Assembly (NCBI RefSeq): GCF_032118995.1
Contig: NC_092656.1
Location: 17,920,694-17,984,693, forward strand
Source of the DNA: Asterias amurensis
Taxonomy: Eukaryota > Echinodermata > Asteroidea > Forcipulatida > Asteriidae
DNA length: 64,000 bases
Direction of reading: 5' to 3'
In this document: positions 11,812 through 24,618 of the stretch, piece after piece
Position numbering within the stretch: position 1 is the stretch's first letter
How the letters are laid out: each line of letters starts with the position of its first letter
Notes under the pieces: generated by a model
The model's input: only the letters and a program-made list of their open reading frames with translations
The model's database searches: none
Told to the model about the DNA's origin: nothing
Translations under genes and position numbers: made by a program

Positions 11812-12408
11812 CTACTTCTTTGGCTTGGTGGTCTTCTTCGGCTTTGCTGCTTTGGTGGCCTTCTTTGCATTTGGCTTTGGACTCTTTGCGGCTTTGCTGG
11901 GCTTGGCGACTTTCTTTGCTGGCTTGGCTGCTGTTTTCTTGGCTGCAACTTTCTTGGTGGGTGTCTTCTTGACGATTTTCTTTGGAGTTTTCTTCTTGGT
12001 TATCTTGGTTTTCTTGGCCTTCTCCTTCTTGGCTGCGGCTTTCTCTGCTTTCTTGGCTTTCAGCTCTGCTTTCTTTGCTTGCTCCTTCTCTTTCTTGGCC
12101 TTGGCTCGTTCTTTGACCTTCTCCGCCTGTTCCTTGGCCTTGTCCTTTGCTGGGTCCAATTTGAATGAACCGGAAGCTCCCTTGCCCTTGGTCTGGATAA
12201 GAACTCCCTTCTGCACACCGGTATTGAGGGCTTTTCGGATGAAAACGGCCTGCCTGTCCATGTCGACTTTGAATGTGTCCTTGATGTACTTTCTGATGGC
12301 TTGACTGGACGAACCGTTTTTCTCCTTCAGTGCCACGATAGCGGCAACCACCATCTTGATTGCTGGAGGGTGGGCCCGAACGGTTGCAGACTTTTTCACG
12401 GTAGCCAT
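11812..12408 (-). CDS. H1: Histone H1, copy 8 (198 aa)
   Basis: Intact; Q36, K47. Stem-loop 11,761-11,776. One private silent change (AAG to AAA lysine codon, 11,989). Confidence 0.97.
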   Translation of the reverse strand: MATVKKSATVRAHPPAIKMVVAAIVALKEKNGSSSQAIRKYIKDTFKVDMDRQAVFIRKALNTGVQKGVLIQTKGKGASGSFKLDPAKDKAKEQAEKVKERAKAKKEKEQAKKAELKAKKAEKAAAKKEKAKKTKITKKKTPKKIVKKTPTKKVAAKKTAAKPAKKVAKPSKAAKSPKPNAKKATKAAKPKKTTKPKK

Positions 12409-13487
12409 GATGATAGAGAGAGATGATGCGAGGGAATCGTTTCGTAAGAAGCTTTACAGCGAGCAATACTGATGAGACCCACCGGACCGTCAGCCTTTTT
12501 CAAGGGTCACGGGTGGCTCTGAGCAGCCCCTGGGTCCATTCACGCTGCTCAATCAACCGGCGAGGCTCGGCGGTTCGTGTGGAGCTGGAATTTACTCCAA
12601 TATTAGTGTGTTTCATTTTTCTTCTGATTTGCAAAATTCTTGTTTAAAATAGCATCGGACAATTTCCCCACAACTGTAGATGTGTTGGTCAAGTTCTAAC
12701 CTTTCCATGCATACAATTTTTTTTTACGAGGTCTCAATATCTAAGCCTGAAACGACCACTATGAAATGACATTGTTTCCGATAGTGACATTTTATTCATT
12801 TTTTTTGTCGCATATAATGTTACATCGATTTATGTATCATTTAATTATTGCTTCAAATAATGATGATGATCTTAGCAAGTCAATTAATCCAGTCACGCAA
12901 TAGTTGTTGTAAAATTGTCTTGCGACAATTTCGAGAAACAAACTCGTTTTTGTTATTTGGGCATTATTAGTGCTTAAGGCAGTGGAGTCGCATGCAAGTT
13001 GATACATTCTTACTATTTCCGCCACTCTGAGTAACCCCCCTCCCCCCGTGTCTGTAATTGCCCCCCCCCCCTTCAGAAAACAAACAAACAAACTAACAAA
13101 CACCGCATATTTATGTAAATTGGTACGTTTGTTTACATCAAATTAATCGTGTTTCGCCATTTTGTTTTGTTGCATAATGCCCCCCCCCTACATCACCGCT
13201 GCTTTTATGTAAACTTGTGGGTTTGTTTTTATTAGATCCATCGTTTTTCGCCATTTTGTTTATGTTTCATAGTGTTTTTGATCAAACTAGTTACTTATTT
13301 ATGTAATATTTATGTATTTAATATTTTGGATATATTTTTTTTATCGAAACAAATAAATTATCTGCCGATGTGATTATTTTATTTTTAATTATTTTTCCTA
13401 GACAAATGCAGGTAATAGTCTCTTTTTGTAAGTTGTGGCTCTGAAAAGAGCCGTTTGGTTTGGTTGATTGTCCCGGGTGGGAACTGA

Positions 13488-13666
13488 CTACTTCTTTGGC
13501 TTGGTGGTCTTCTTCGGCTTTGCTGCTTTGGTGGCCTTCTTTGCATTTGGCTTTGGACTCTTTGCGGCTTTGCTGGGCTTGGCGACTTTCTTTGCTGGCT
13601 TGGCTGCTGTTTTCTTGGCTGCAACTTTCTTGGTGGGTGTCTTCTTGACGATTTTCTTTGGAGTCT
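13488..13666 (-). pseudogene. H1: Histone H1, copy 9, 3' remnant cut by an insert
   Basis: Only the last 59 or so codons of the C-terminal tail remain, with an intact stem-loop (13,437-13,452). At 13,666 array sequence stops and foreign DNA begins. Array sequence resumes at 16,832 inside the 5' UTR. The first two thirds of the gene, including the globular domain and ATG (423 bp), are missing. The promoter of this unit survives at 16,832-17,070 but drives nothing recognisable. Confidence 0.95.
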
Positions 13667-13874
13667 AATAGGCCAGAGTCAACGCCCAAACCTGTAAAGA
13701 AAGGGGTAATTGATGTCATCATTGTTAATTATTACTTTTTAACTTGACCCTCACGCCATCATTTTATACTTGGTAAATAAAATTATGGTATGATAATATG
13801 ACACAGTCAAGCATAGGTACACAGAATTAAAACACAAACCTTATACATATTATTTTTGTATTGTTTCTACACAG

Positions 13875-15259
13875 ATCAGCAAACCAACTTGTCTCTATTT
13901 TTCCTGCCTCTTATTTTTGAGGGACAGAGAAAGGCAGCAGGTGGCAGATGTTCCTCCAGCAATGCTTCTAAGCGAGAAGCATTTATTGATACCCAACCGG
14001 TAAGTACAGTTCTGATAGCTGATTAGTAACCTCAAAGTCTTCTCCTTTGATCACAATGCTATCTGTCATTTATGTGACCCCTGTCTAATTTTCAGACCGA
14101 AACAGTCAAAGTTTTTTTTTGTAAATTTTGGTCTTAATAGTCCTCTAGACTGACTCGTTTATCTAATGAAAGTGATAGTTGTGTATTCATAATCGTTGTG
14201 GGTGAAAAGTGTTGTCATTATAAAGGTGCAATAGTAACTCACTGCACAGAATGGTACAAGTGCAGGATAGTGTAATATGGAGTACATGTACCATGAAACT
14301 GGCACTTTGTTTAAATACTGAAAAATGGTGTGTCAATGAATATTAATAAGGTAATAAAAGGGTAGCAATGAGTTTTTTAAAGGCCGTTTAAAACAGGCAG
14401 GGTCGTTGCCGTGTGATAAAGTCCCGAGGCCCGAAGGTTTTAAACGGCCGTTAAAGAACGAGTCACTGCTCTTTTAATCTCATTCATAATGCCTTTTTGG
14501 TTAAAAAGCGTAATAAAATAAGAAACTGTGTAAAACTTATCCCTTTCCGACGTGCTTGAGCTCTGTACGTTCGTGTATCGCATTGTTATGACTGAGACGC
14601 CTATTTTCTACATTCTACAATTTCCGGTTTTGTTCGTGCACGTATAGTCTTGGTGCAAGACGTTCTCGTTTTCCTTTCACACACATCACGGCCAACTCAC
14701 CGACATCGCCCATAACAAGAAACGTCTTGCACCAAGACTAGCGCGTAATATCAGAAAACAACCGGTTATAAACAGAGCTCCAGCTTGTCATTATCAACCG
14801 TTTAAACACCCCCACGTGAAGCGCTCTCCACCACTAGGAATAGCGAAACTGTCTGAGGTATTTATGAATACTATTTAAGATATTTAAACTAATTTTTTTA
14901 ATTTCTAAATGTTATTGCAGGATATAACTAACATCCCAGCCTACTTGAAGAAAATCGATTCAGAGAAGCGTCCTCAACCATTCATACTGGCATTGCATCG
15001 AGACGTAAGTGAACTTCAACCAACAGACATCTTCGTCATAGTGGAGAAGCAAGCTCTGCCACAGTCCTCATTGTTGAAAGCTGTGGACATTTGCTATAAA
15101 CTACACTTTGTGTTGGACTGTAGTTATCAAGACAGCTGCAAAGGGCTGTGGTCTTTCTTTCAGTCATTTGTGTTCAAGCAGGCACTCAAAGGGAGAAAGG
15201 AGTCAAACACAATGAGGGCCTTACGTGCATTTATTTCCTACAAGACACTTGCACCTTAG
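13875..15259 (+). pseudogene. Last two exons of an unrecognised gene (5'-truncated)
   Basis: Exon A (13,875-13,999) follows a good acceptor (TTTCTACACAG) and ends at a consensus donor (CCG then GTAAGTAC). Exon B (14,921-15,259) follows acceptor GTTATTGCAG and ends in TAG. The two join in phase 0 to an open frame of about 153 codons. Exon A encodes a short basic/serine-rich stretch ending SKREAFIDTQP. Exon B begins DITNIPAYLKKIDSEKRPQP and has a compact domain-like core with FILALHRDVSELQPTDIFVI and KAVDICYKLHFVLDCSYQ. I recall similar C-terminal segments in unnamed animal proteins but cannot name a family. Upstream exons are absent because the array junction is 208 bp before exon A. It runs opposite to the H1 genes. 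No clear poly(A) signal follows closely. Confidence 0.6.
14340..14880. repeat. Interspersed repeat with internal palindromes (intron of captured gene)
   Basis: Begins with a palindromic block (GGCCGTTTAAAAC... facing TTTTAAACGGCCGTTAAA). It contains an 18-bp inverted pair, GTCTTGGTGCAAGACGTT near 14,647 and its complement near 14,726. Its right end (about 14,803-14,870, with CACGTGAAGCGCTCTCCACC and TATTTATGAATA) closely matches the repeat ending at 57,335, so both belong to one dispersed family. No coding capacity seen. Confidence 0.55.
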
Positions 15260-15660
15260 CCACACTGTGTTACAAGTTTTGCTTGTATAAAAAAGAGGAG
15301 ATCAGGGTTATAACTGTTTTGTTGTTCAAGTAAAATTACTGTGCATGTGATGTTTTCACTGCTTCAGTAAAAAATTACTTCTGAAATACTAGTTTAAAGT
15401 TACTTCGATAAAGTTGTGTAAATGTTAAAAAGAGGTTTTGTTTTTAATTTGAAAGTTACCTCTTGGTTAGCTTATACACAGTAAATTTAATTAAAATGTT
15501 ACATTGCATTAAAAAAAAAAAGGACACTTAAAAAGTAGTGACTGATTTTAGGTGCATTGGTCATAGAAGCACATTATGAACAAACACACAAACGATAAAA
15601 CAAAGACTAATGAATGACTGGGTTAGTCGCAGCAATGATAACTGTATGGTGTTCTAGCTG
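15260..15660. other. AT-rich 3' flank of the captured exon
   Basis: No gene seen. It includes an ATTAAA near 15,490 followed by an A-run at about 15,510, which could be a polyadenylation site of the captured gene. That is a weak inference. Confidence 0.3.
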
Positions 15661-15740
15661 GTAACTTTTTCTTGCTAAACAAACAAATTTTTGTGCTCAG
15701 CAAATTTGTTGTGCTTGCAGGTTTTATGAATTGGGCCCAA

Positions 15741-15984
15741 CCAGGGCCCCTTTTCATGGCTCTGCTTATCGCTGAGTTCTACGCTTACAATCACCATTCT
15801 ATGCTTACTGTGATAGCGCCAAAGTTCTGCGCTAGTTGTGTGTAAGCAAATAATGCCTAGTAGCCTCAAGCAAACATTCCCTACTAACCTGTGAGATACG
15901 CTTGACATAAGCGCAGAATTCCCTGCTTCCGCCGTAAGCGCCAGTTCTTTGCTGACAATAAGCAGAGTCGAAATTGGGTCCTGG
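15741..15984. mobile_element. Inverted-repeat MITE-like element
   Basis: Left end CCAGGGCCCCTTTTCATGGC through CTCTGCTTA pairs imperfectly with the right end TAAGCAGAGTCGAAATTGGG then TCCTGG. Inside, GCTTAC/GTAAGC motifs recur in both orientations. It has no coding capacity. It is flanked by an older repeat that reads TATGAATTGGGCCC on the left and CCAATTTCATAG on the right. Confidence 0.5.
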
Positions 15985-16409
15985 TTCCAATTTCATAGAA
16001 TGTATTTTTCTATCATTATTTTGCTTTAAATTTGTTTTGTTCTAAAAGTTTTGAAAATATTTACAAGTTTTAAAATATTGTTGCGGACAAAGTTTTACCT
16101 TCAAATATTATTATTGAAGGAGAGTGATTGACTTGTTTGTCAAAACAAAATTATTGTGTAATTGCAAGAGATAAACCTTGATTTGGACTGCAAAACATTT
16201 CATTGATTGCAAAATTAAGATGCATAGTGGATAACTCTAACTGAAATAGGCCTGATACAAACATTTCAAATAAATAATTTTGAAAGAGTATTTTTTAAGT
16301 GAACTGTTTTAACTTGTTGCGGTTTTGAAGTATGTGATTTTACAAATTAAGTGCAATAAATCAAATCATCGATTCAATCAAGATTGTTGTCAGGTTTGTT
16401 TTCTGTATG
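15985..16409. other. AT-rich DNA, nothing recognised
   Basis: No gene, tandem repeat or clear transposon end is visible here. Confidence 0.4.
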
Positions 16410-16831
16410 TCAATGGCGTAGTTTACCAACAGTTGAACAACCTCGCTCAACATTGGGCAAAGGGTTGGACAGCAATCTATCATTATAGCGGTTATAAAAT
16501 GACCAACTGTAGACAATAATAGACCCAATAGTTGGTCGAATTAAGCACAATTTTACCATTAAATGGGTGAACATATTTACTCAATAACTGGTTAAATTTT
16601 AACCAACGGTTGGCGGCAAATTGTGCTCATCTTATGGTTAAATAGTTTTTACCCAATAAGTTGGTGAAAGATACTGCCCAACTGTTGGGATAAGTTTGAT
16701 TACCCAAGTAATGGGCAAAAAGTTTGCCCAATTTGAATGGGTAATATTTTGCCCAAAAGTTGGAGGAGTTCACTATTCGCCCTTAGTTGGGTAAAAAGTT
16801 GGGCAATATTTTACCCAATTTTTTTACAGTG
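16410..16831. mobile_element. TTGGG/CCCAA-rich element with ACAGTG terminus
   Basis: The segment is built from degenerate TTGGG and CCCAA motifs in both orientations. It ends TTTTTTTACAGTG next to TA at the array junction. Read on the minus strand this is CACTGTAAAAAAA. Many animal MITEs begin in this way and share such internal subrepeats. The matching left end was not found, so it is probably 5'-incomplete. Confidence 0.5.
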
Positions 16832-17907
16832 TAGAGAGAGATGATGCGAGGGAATCGTTTCGTAAGAAGCTTTACAGCGAGCAATACTGATGAGACCCAC
16901 CGGACCGTCAGCCTTTTTCAAGGGTCACGGGTGGCTCTGAGCAGCCCCTGGGTCCATTCACGCTGCTCAATCAACCGGCGAGGCTCGGCGGTTCGTGTGG
17001 AGCTGGAATTTACTCCAATATTAGTGTGTTTCATTTTTCTTCTGATTTGCAAAATTCTTGTTTAAAATAGCATCGGACAATTTCCCCACAACTGTAGATG
17101 TGTTGGTCAAGTTCTAACCTTTCCATGCATACAATTTTTTTTTACGAGGTCTCAATATCTAAGCCTGAAACGACCACTATGAAATGACATTGTTTCCGAT
17201 AGTGACATTTTATTCATTTTTTTTGTCGCATATAATGTTACATCGATTTATGTATCATTTAATTATTGCTTCAAATAATGATGATGATCTTAGCAAGTCA
17301 ATTAATCCAGTCACGCAATAGTTGTTGTAAAATTGTCTTGCGACAATTTCGAGAAACAAACTCGTTTTTGTTATTTGGGCATTATTAGTGCTTAAGGCAG
17401 TGGAGTCGCATGCAAGTTGATACATTCTTACTATTTCCGCCACTCTGAGTAACCCCCCTCCCCCCGTGTCTGTAATTGCCCCCCCCCCCTTCAGAAAACA
17501 AACAAACAAACTAACAAACACCGCATATTTATGTAAATTGGTACGTTTGTTTACATCAAATTAATCGCGTTTCGCCATTTTGTTTTGTTGCATAATGCCC
17601 CCCCCCCCTACATCACCGCTGCTTTTATGTAAACTTGTGGGTTTGTTTTTATTAGATCCATCGTTTTTCGCCATTTTGTTTATGTTTCATAGTGTTTTTG
17701 ATCAAACTAGTTACTTATTTATGTAATATTTATGTATTTAATATTTTGGATATATTTTTTTTATCGAAACAAATAAATTATCTGCCGATGTGATTATTTT
17801 ATTTTTAATTATTTTTCCTAGACAAATGCAGGTAATAGTCTCTTTTTGTAAGTTGTGGCTCTGAAAAGAGCCGTTTGGTTTGGTTGATTGTCCCGGGTGG
17901 GAACTGA

Positions 17908-18504
17908 CTACTTCTTTGGCTTGGTGGTCTTCTTCGGCTTTGCTGCTTTGGTGGCCTTCTTTGCATTTGGCTTTGGACTCTTTGCGGCTTTGCTGGGCTT
18001 GGCGACTTTCTTTGCTGGCTTGGCTGCTGTTTTCTTGGCTGCAACTTTCTTGGTGGGTGTCTTCTTGACGATTTTCTTTGGAGTCTTCTTCTTGGTTATC
18101 TTGGTTTTCTTGGCCTTCTCCTTCTTGGCTGCGGCTTTCTCTGCTTTCTTGGCTTTCAGCTCTGCTTTCTTTGCTTGCTCCTTCTCTTTCTTGGCCTTGG
18201 CTCGTTCTTTGACCTTCTCCGCCTGTTCCTTGGCCTTGTCCTTTGCTGGGTCCAATTTGAATGAACCGGAAGCTCCCTTGCCCTTGGTCTGGATAAGAAC
18301 TCCCTTCTGCACACCGGTATTGAGGGCTTTTCGGATGAAAACGGCCTGCCTGTCCATGTCGACTTTGAATGTGTCCTTGATGTACTTTCTGATGGCTTGA
18401 CTGGACGAACCGTTTTTCTCCTTCAGTGCCACGATAGCGGCAACCACCATCTTGATTGCTGGAGGGTGGGCCCGAACGGTTGCAGACTTTTTCACGGTAG
18501 CCAT
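17908..18504 (-). CDS. H1: Histone H1, copy 10 (198 aa)
   Basis: Intact; Q36, K47. Stem-loop 17,857-17,872. First full copy right of the insert. The 5' UTR carries the C variant (CTTCACAGC near 18,551) shared with copies 13, 16, 18-20, 22 and 23. Confidence 0.97.
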   Translation of the reverse strand: MATVKKSATVRAHPPAIKMVVAAIVALKEKNGSSSQAIRKYIKDTFKVDMDRQAVFIRKALNTGVQKGVLIQTKGKGASGSFKLDPAKDKAKEQAEKVKERAKAKKEKEQAKKAELKAKKAEKAAAKKEKAKKTKITKKKTPKKIVKKTPTKKVAAKKTAAKPAKKVAKPSKAAKSPKPNAKKATKAAKPKKTTKPKK

Positions 18505-19584
18505 GATGATAGAGAGAGATGATGCGAGGGAATCGTTTCGTAAGAAGCTTCACAGCGAGCAATACTGATGAGACCCACCGGACCGTCAGCCTTTTTCAAG
18601 GGTCACGGGTGGCTCTGAGCAGCCCCTGGGTCCATTCACGCTGCTCAATCAACCGGCGAGGCTCGGCGGTTCGTGTGGAGCTGGAATTTACTCCAATATT
18701 AGTGTGTTTCATTTTTCTTCTGATTTGCAAAATTCTTGTTTAAAATAGCATCGGACAATTTCCCCACAACTGTAGATGTGTTGGTCAAGTTCTAACCTTT
18801 CCATGCATACAATTTTTTTTTACGAGGTCTCAATATCTAAGCCTGAAACGACCACTATGAAATGACATTGTTTCCGATAGTGACATTTTATTCATTTTTT
18901 TTGTCGCATATAATGTTACATCGATTTATGTATCATTTAATTATTGCTTCAAATAATGATGATGATCTTAGCAAGTCAATTAATCCAGTCACGCAATAGT
19001 TGTTGTAAAATTGTCTTGCGACAATTTCGAGAAACAAACTCGTTTTTGTTATTTGGGCATTATTAGTGCTTAAGGCAGTGGAGTCGCATGCAAGTTGATA
19101 CATTCTTACTATTTCCGCCACTCTGAGTAACCCCCCTCCCCCCGTGTCTGTAATTGCCCCCCCCCCCCTTCAGAAAACAAACAAACAAACTAACAAACAC
19201 CGCATATTTATGTAAATTGGTACGTTTGTTTACATCAAATTAATCGTGTTTCGCCATTTTGTTTTGTTGCATAATGCCCCCCCCCTACATCACCGCTGCT
19301 TTTATGTAAACTTGTGGGTTTGTTTTTATTAGATCCATCGTTTTTCGCCATTTTGTTTATGTTTCATAGTGTTTTTGATCAAACTAGTTACTTATTTATG
19401 TAATATTTATGTATTTAATATTTTGGATATATTTTTTTTATCGAAACAAATAAATTATCTGCCGATGTGATTATTTTATTTTTAATTATTTTTCCTAGAC
19501 AAATGCAGGTAATAGTCTCTTTTTGTAAGTTGTGGCTCTGAAAAGAGCCGTTTGGTTTGGTTGATTGTCCCGGGTGGGAACTGA

Positions 19585-20181
19585 CTACTTCTTTGGCTTG
19601 GTGGTCTTCTTCGGCTTTGCTGCTTTGGTGGCCTTCTTTGCATTTGGCTTTGGACTCTTTGCGGCTTTGCTGGGCTTGGCGACTTTCTTTGCTGGCTTGG
19701 CTGCTGTTTTCTTGGCTGCAACTTTCTTGGTGGGTGTCTTCTTGACGATTTTCTTTGGAGTCTTCTTCTTGGTTATCTTGGTTTTCTTGGCCTTCTCCTT
19801 CTTGGCTGCGGCTTTCTCTGCTTTCTTGGCTTTCAGCTCTGCTTTCTTTGCTTGCTCCTTCTCTTTCTTGGCCTTGGCTCGTTCTTTGACCTTCTCCGCC
19901 TGTTCCTTGGCCTTGTCCTTTGCTGGGTCCAATTTGAATGAACCGGAAGCTCCCTTGCCCTTGGTCTGGATAAGAACTCCCTTCTGCACACCGGTATTGA
20001 GGGCTTTTCGGATGAAAACGGCCTGCCTGTCCATGTCGACTTGGAATGTGTCCTTGATGTACTTTCTGATGGCTTTACTGGACGAACCGTTTTTCTCCTT
20101 CAGTGCCACGATAGCGGCAACCACCATCTTGATTGCTGGAGGGTGGGCCCGAACGGTTGCAGACTTTTTCACGGTAGCCAT
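19585..20181 (-). CDS. H1: Histone H1, copy 11 (198 aa)
   Basis: Intact; K36, Q47. Stem-loop 19,534-19,549. Promoter has the CAAAATTA variant. The upstream spacer has CATATAATTA near 20,611, seen also beside copies 13, 16 and 20. Confidence 0.97.
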   Translation of the reverse strand: MATVKKSATVRAHPPAIKMVVAAIVALKEKNGSSSKAIRKYIKDTFQVDMDRQAVFIRKALNTGVQKGVLIQTKGKGASGSFKLDPAKDKAKEQAEKVKERAKAKKEKEQAKKAELKAKKAEKAAAKKEKAKKTKITKKKTPKKIVKKTPTKKVAAKKTAAKPAKKVAKPSKAAKSPKPNAKKATKAAKPKKTTKPKK

Positions 20182-21262
20182 GATGATAGAGAGAGATGAT
20201 GCGAGGGAATCGTTTCGTAAGAAGCTTTACAGCGAGCAATACTGATGAGACCCACCGGACCGTCAGCCTTTTTCAAGGGTCACGGGTGGCTCTGAGCAGC
20301 CCCTGGGTCCATTCACGCTGCTCAATCAACCGGCGAGGCTCGGCGGTTCGTGTGGAGCTGGAATTTACTCCAAAATTAGTGTGTTTCATTTTTCTTCTGA
20401 TTTGCAAAATTCTTGTTTAAAATAGCATCGGACAATTTCCCCACAACTGTAGATGTGTTGGTCAAGTTCTAACCTTTCCATGCATACAATTTTTTTTTAC
20501 GAGGTCTCAATATCTAAGCCTGAAACGACCACTATGAAATGACATTGTTTCCGATAGTGACATTTTATTCATTTTTTTTGTCGCATATAATGTTACATCG
20601 ATTTATGTATCATATAATTATTGCTTCAAATAATGATGATGATCTTAGCAAGTCAATTAATCCAGTCACGCAATAGTTGTTGTAAAATTGTCTTGCGACA
20701 ATTTCGAGAAACAAACTCGTTTTTGTTATTTGGGCATTATTAGTGCTTAAGGCAGTGGAGTCGCATGCAAGTTGATACATTCTTACTATTTCCGCCACTC
20801 TGAGTAAACCCCCTCCCCCCGTGTCTGTAATTGCCCCCCCCCCTTCAGAAAACAAACAAACAAACTAACAAACACCGCATATTTATGTAAATTGGTACGT
20901 TTGTTTACATCAAATTAATCGTGTTTCGCCATTTTGTTTTGTTGCATAATGCCCCCCCCCCCCTACATCACCGCTGCTTTTATGTAAACTTGTGGGTTTG
21001 TTTTTATTAGATCCATCGTTTTTCGCCATTTTGTTTATGTTTCATAGTGTTTTTGATCAAACTAGTTACTTATTTATGTAATATTTATGTATTTAATATT
21101 TTGGATATATTTTTTTTATCGAAACAAATAAATTATCTGCCGATGTGATTATTTTATTTTTAATTATTTTTCCTAGACAAATGCAGGTAATAGTCTCTTT
21201 TTGTAAGTTGTGGCTCTGAAAAGAGCCGTTTGGTTTGGTTGATTGTCCCGGGTGGGAACTGA

Positions 21263-21859
21263 CTACTTCTTTGGCTTGGTGGTCTTCTTCGGCTTTGCTG
21301 CTTTGGTGGCCTTCTTTGCATTTGGCTTTGGACTCTTTGCGGCTTTGCTGGGCTTGGCGACTTTCTTTGCTGGCTTGGCTGCTGTTTTCTTGGCTGCAAC
21401 TTTCTTGGTGGGTGTCTTCTTGACGATTTTCTTTGGAGTCTTCTTCTTGGTTATCTTGGTTTTCTTGGCCTTCTCCTTCTTGGCTGCGGCTTTCTCTGCT
21501 TTCTTGGCTTTCAGCTCTGCTTTCTTTGCTTGCTCCTTCTCTTTCTTGGCCTTGGCTCGTTCTTTGACCTTCTCCGCCTGTTCCTTGGCCTTGTCCTTTG
21601 CTGGGTCCAATTTGAATGAACCGGAAGCTCCCTTGCCCTTGGTCTGGATAAGAACTCCCTTCTGCACACCGGTATTGAGGGCTTTTCGGATGAAAACGGC
21701 CTGCCTGTCCATGTCGACTTGGAATGTGTCCTTGATGTACTTTCTGATGGCTTTACTGGACGAACCGTTTTTCTCCTTCAGTGCCACGATAGCGGCAACC
21801 ACCATCTTGATTGCTGGAGGGTGGGCCCGAACGGTTGCAGACTTTTTCACGGTAGCCAT
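21263..21859 (-). CDS. H1: Histone H1, copy 12 (198 aa)
   Basis: Intact; K36, Q47. Stem-loop 21,212-21,227. CAAAATTA promoter variant. Its upstream spacer has one of the longest poly-C runs (about 15 C near 22,512). Confidence 0.97.
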   Translation of the reverse strand: MATVKKSATVRAHPPAIKMVVAAIVALKEKNGSSSKAIRKYIKDTFQVDMDRQAVFIRKALNTGVQKGVLIQTKGKGASGSFKLDPAKDKAKEQAEKVKERAKAKKEKEQAKKAELKAKKAEKAAAKKEKAKKTKITKKKTPKKIVKKTPTKKVAAKKTAAKPAKKVAKPSKAAKSPKPNAKKATKAAKPKKTTKPKK

Positions 21860-22942
21860 GATGATAGAGAGAGATGATGCGAGGGAATCGTTTCGTAAGA
21901 AGCTTTACAGCGAGCAATACTGATGAGACCCACCGGACCGTCAGCCTTTTTCAAGGGTCACGGGTGGCTCTGAGCAGCCCCTGGGTCCATTCACGCTGCT
22001 CAATCAACCGGCGAGGCTCGGCGGTTCGTGTGGAGCTGGAATTTACTCCAAAATTAGTGTGTTTCATTTTTCTTCTGATTTGCAAAATTCTTGTTTAAAA
22101 TAGCATCGGACAATTTCCCCACAACTGTAGATGTGTTGGTCAAGTTCTAACCTTTCCATGCATACAATTTTTTTTTACGAGGTCTCAATATCTAAGCCTG
22201 AAACGACCACTATGAAATGACATTGTTTCCGATAGTGACATTTTATTCATTTTTTTTGTCGCATATAATGTTACATCGATTTATGTATCATTTAATTATT
22301 GCTTCAAATAATGATGATGATCTTAGCAAGTCAATTAATCCAGTCACGCAATAGTTGTTGTAAAATTGTCTTGCGACAATTTCGAGAAACAAACTCGTTT
22401 TTGTTATTTGGGCATTATTAGTGCTTAAGGCAGTGGAGTCGCATGCAAGTTGATACATTCTTACTATTTCCGCCACTCTGAGTAACCCCCCTCCCCCCGT
22501 GTCTGTAATTGCCCCCCCCCCCCCCCTTCAGAAAACAAACAAACAAACTAACAAACACCGCATATTTATGTAAATTGGTACGTTTGTTTACATCAAATTA
22601 ATCGTGTTTCGCCATTTTGTTTTGTTGCATAATGCCCCCCCCCTACATCACCGCTGCTTTTATGTAAACTTGTGGGTTTGTTTTTATTAGATCCATCGTT
22701 TTTCGCCATTTTGTTTATGTTTCATAGTGTTTTTGATCAAACTAGTTACTTATTTATGTAATATTTATGTATTTAATATTTTGGATATATTTTTTTTATC
22801 GAAACAAATAAATTATCTGCCGATGTGATTATTTTATTTTTAATTATTTTTCCTAGACAAATGCAGGTAATAGTCTCTTTTTGTAAGTTGTGGCTCTGAA
22901 AAGAGCCGTTTGGTTTGGTTGATTGTCCCGGGTGGGAAATGA

Positions 22943-23539
22943 CTACTTCTTTGGCTTGGTGGTCTTCTTCGGCTTTGCTGCTTTGGTGGCCTTCTTTGCA
23001 TTTGGCTTTGGACTCTTTGCGGCTTTGCTGGGCTTGGCGACTTTCTTTGCTGGCTTGGCTGCTGTTTTCTTGGCTGCAACTTTCTTGGTGGGTGTCTTCT
23101 TGACGATTTTCTTTGGAGTCTTCTTCTTGGTTATCTTGGTTTTCTTGGCCTTCTCCTTCTTGGCTGCGGCTTTCTCTGCTTTCTTGGCTTTCAGCTCTGC
23201 TTTCTTTGCTTGCTCCTTCTCTTTCTTGGCCTTGGCTCGTTCTTTGACCTTCTCCGCCTGTTCCTTGGCCTTGTCCTTTGCTGGGTCCAATTTGAATGAA
23301 CCGGAAGCTCCCTTGCCCTTGGTCTGGATAAGAACTCCCTTCTGCACACCGGTATTGAGGGCTTTTCGGATGAAAACGGCCTGCCTGTCCATGTCGACTT
23401 GGAATGTGTCCTTGATGTACTTTCTGATGGCTTGACTGGACGAACCGTTTTTCTCCTTCAGTGCCACGATAGCGGCAACCACCATCTTGATTGCTGGAGG
23501 GTGGGCCCGAACGGTTGCAGACTTTTTCACGGTAGCCAT
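22943..23539 (-). CDS. H1: Histone H1, copy 13 (198 aa)
   Basis: Intact; Q36, Q47. Stem-loop 22,892-22,907. First copy from the left with the A variant right after the stop codon (GGGAAATGAC on the plus strand), which later dominates the right end of the array. Confidence 0.97.
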   Translation of the reverse strand: MATVKKSATVRAHPPAIKMVVAAIVALKEKNGSSSQAIRKYIKDTFQVDMDRQAVFIRKALNTGVQKGVLIQTKGKGASGSFKLDPAKDKAKEQAEKVKERAKAKKEKEQAKKAELKAKKAEKAAAKKEKAKKTKITKKKTPKKIVKKTPTKKVAAKKTAAKPAKKVAKPSKAAKSPKPNAKKATKAAKPKKTTKPKK

Positions 23540-24618
23540 GATGATAGAGAGAGATGATGCGAGGGAATCGTTTCGTAAGAAGCTTCACAGCGAGCAATAC
23601 TGATGAGACCCACCGGACCGTCAGCCTTTTTCAAGGGTCACGGGTGGCTCTGAGCAGCCCCTGGGTCCATTCACGCTGCTCAATCAACCGGCGAGGCTCG
23701 GCGGTTCGTGTGGAGCTGGAATTTACTCCAATATTAGTGTGTTTCATTTTTCTTCTGATTTGCAAAATTCTTGTTTAAAATAGCATCGGACAATTTCCCC
23801 ACAACTGTAGATGTGTTGGTCAAGTTCTAACCTTTCCATGCATACAATTTTTTTTTACGAGGTCTCAATATCTAAGCCTGAAACGACCACTATGAAATGA
23901 CATTGTTTCCGATAGTGACATTTTATTCATTTTTTTTGTCGCATATAATGTTACATCGATTTATGTATCATATAATTATTGCTTCAAATAATGATGATGA
24001 TCTTAGCAAGTCAATTAATCCAGTCACGCAATAGTTGTTGTAAAATTGTCTTGCGACAATTTCGAGAAACAAACTCGTTTTTGTTATTTGGGCATTATTA
24101 GTGCTTAAGGCAGTGGAGTCGCATGCAAGTTGATACATTCTTACTATTTCCGCCACTCTGAGTAAACCCCCTCCCCCCGTGTCTGTAATTGCCCCCCCCC
24201 TTCAGAAAACAAACAAACAAACTAACAAACACCGCATATTTATGTAAATTGGTACGTTTGTTTACATCAAATTAATCGTGTTTCGCCATTTTGTTTTGTT
24301 GCATAATGCCCCCCCCCCCTACATCACCGCTGCTTTTATGTAAACTTGTGGGTTTGTTTTTATTAGATCCATCGTTTTTCGCCATTTTGTTTATGTTTCA
24401 TAGTGTTTTTGATCAAACTAGTTACTTATTTATGTAATATTTATGTATTTAATATTTTGGATATATTTTTTTTATCGAAACAAATAAATTATCTGCCGAT
24501 GTGATTATTTTATTTTTAATTATTTTTCCTAGACAAATGCAGGTAATAGTCTCTTTTTGTAAGTTGTGGCTCTGAAAAGAGCCGTTTGGTTTGGTTGATT
24601 GTCCCGGGTGGGAACTGA

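Larger units (their letters stand above)
13667..16831. other. 3,165-bp foreign insert in the H1 array
   Basis: Non-array sequence that replaces 423 bp of H1 copy 9. It carries two plus-strand exons of an unrelated gene and several inverted-repeat elements. It ends on the right in a CCCAA/TTGGG-rich element with an ACAGTG terminus directly against array DNA. No target-site duplication is visible, since H1 sequence was lost at the junction. Confidence 0.93.
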
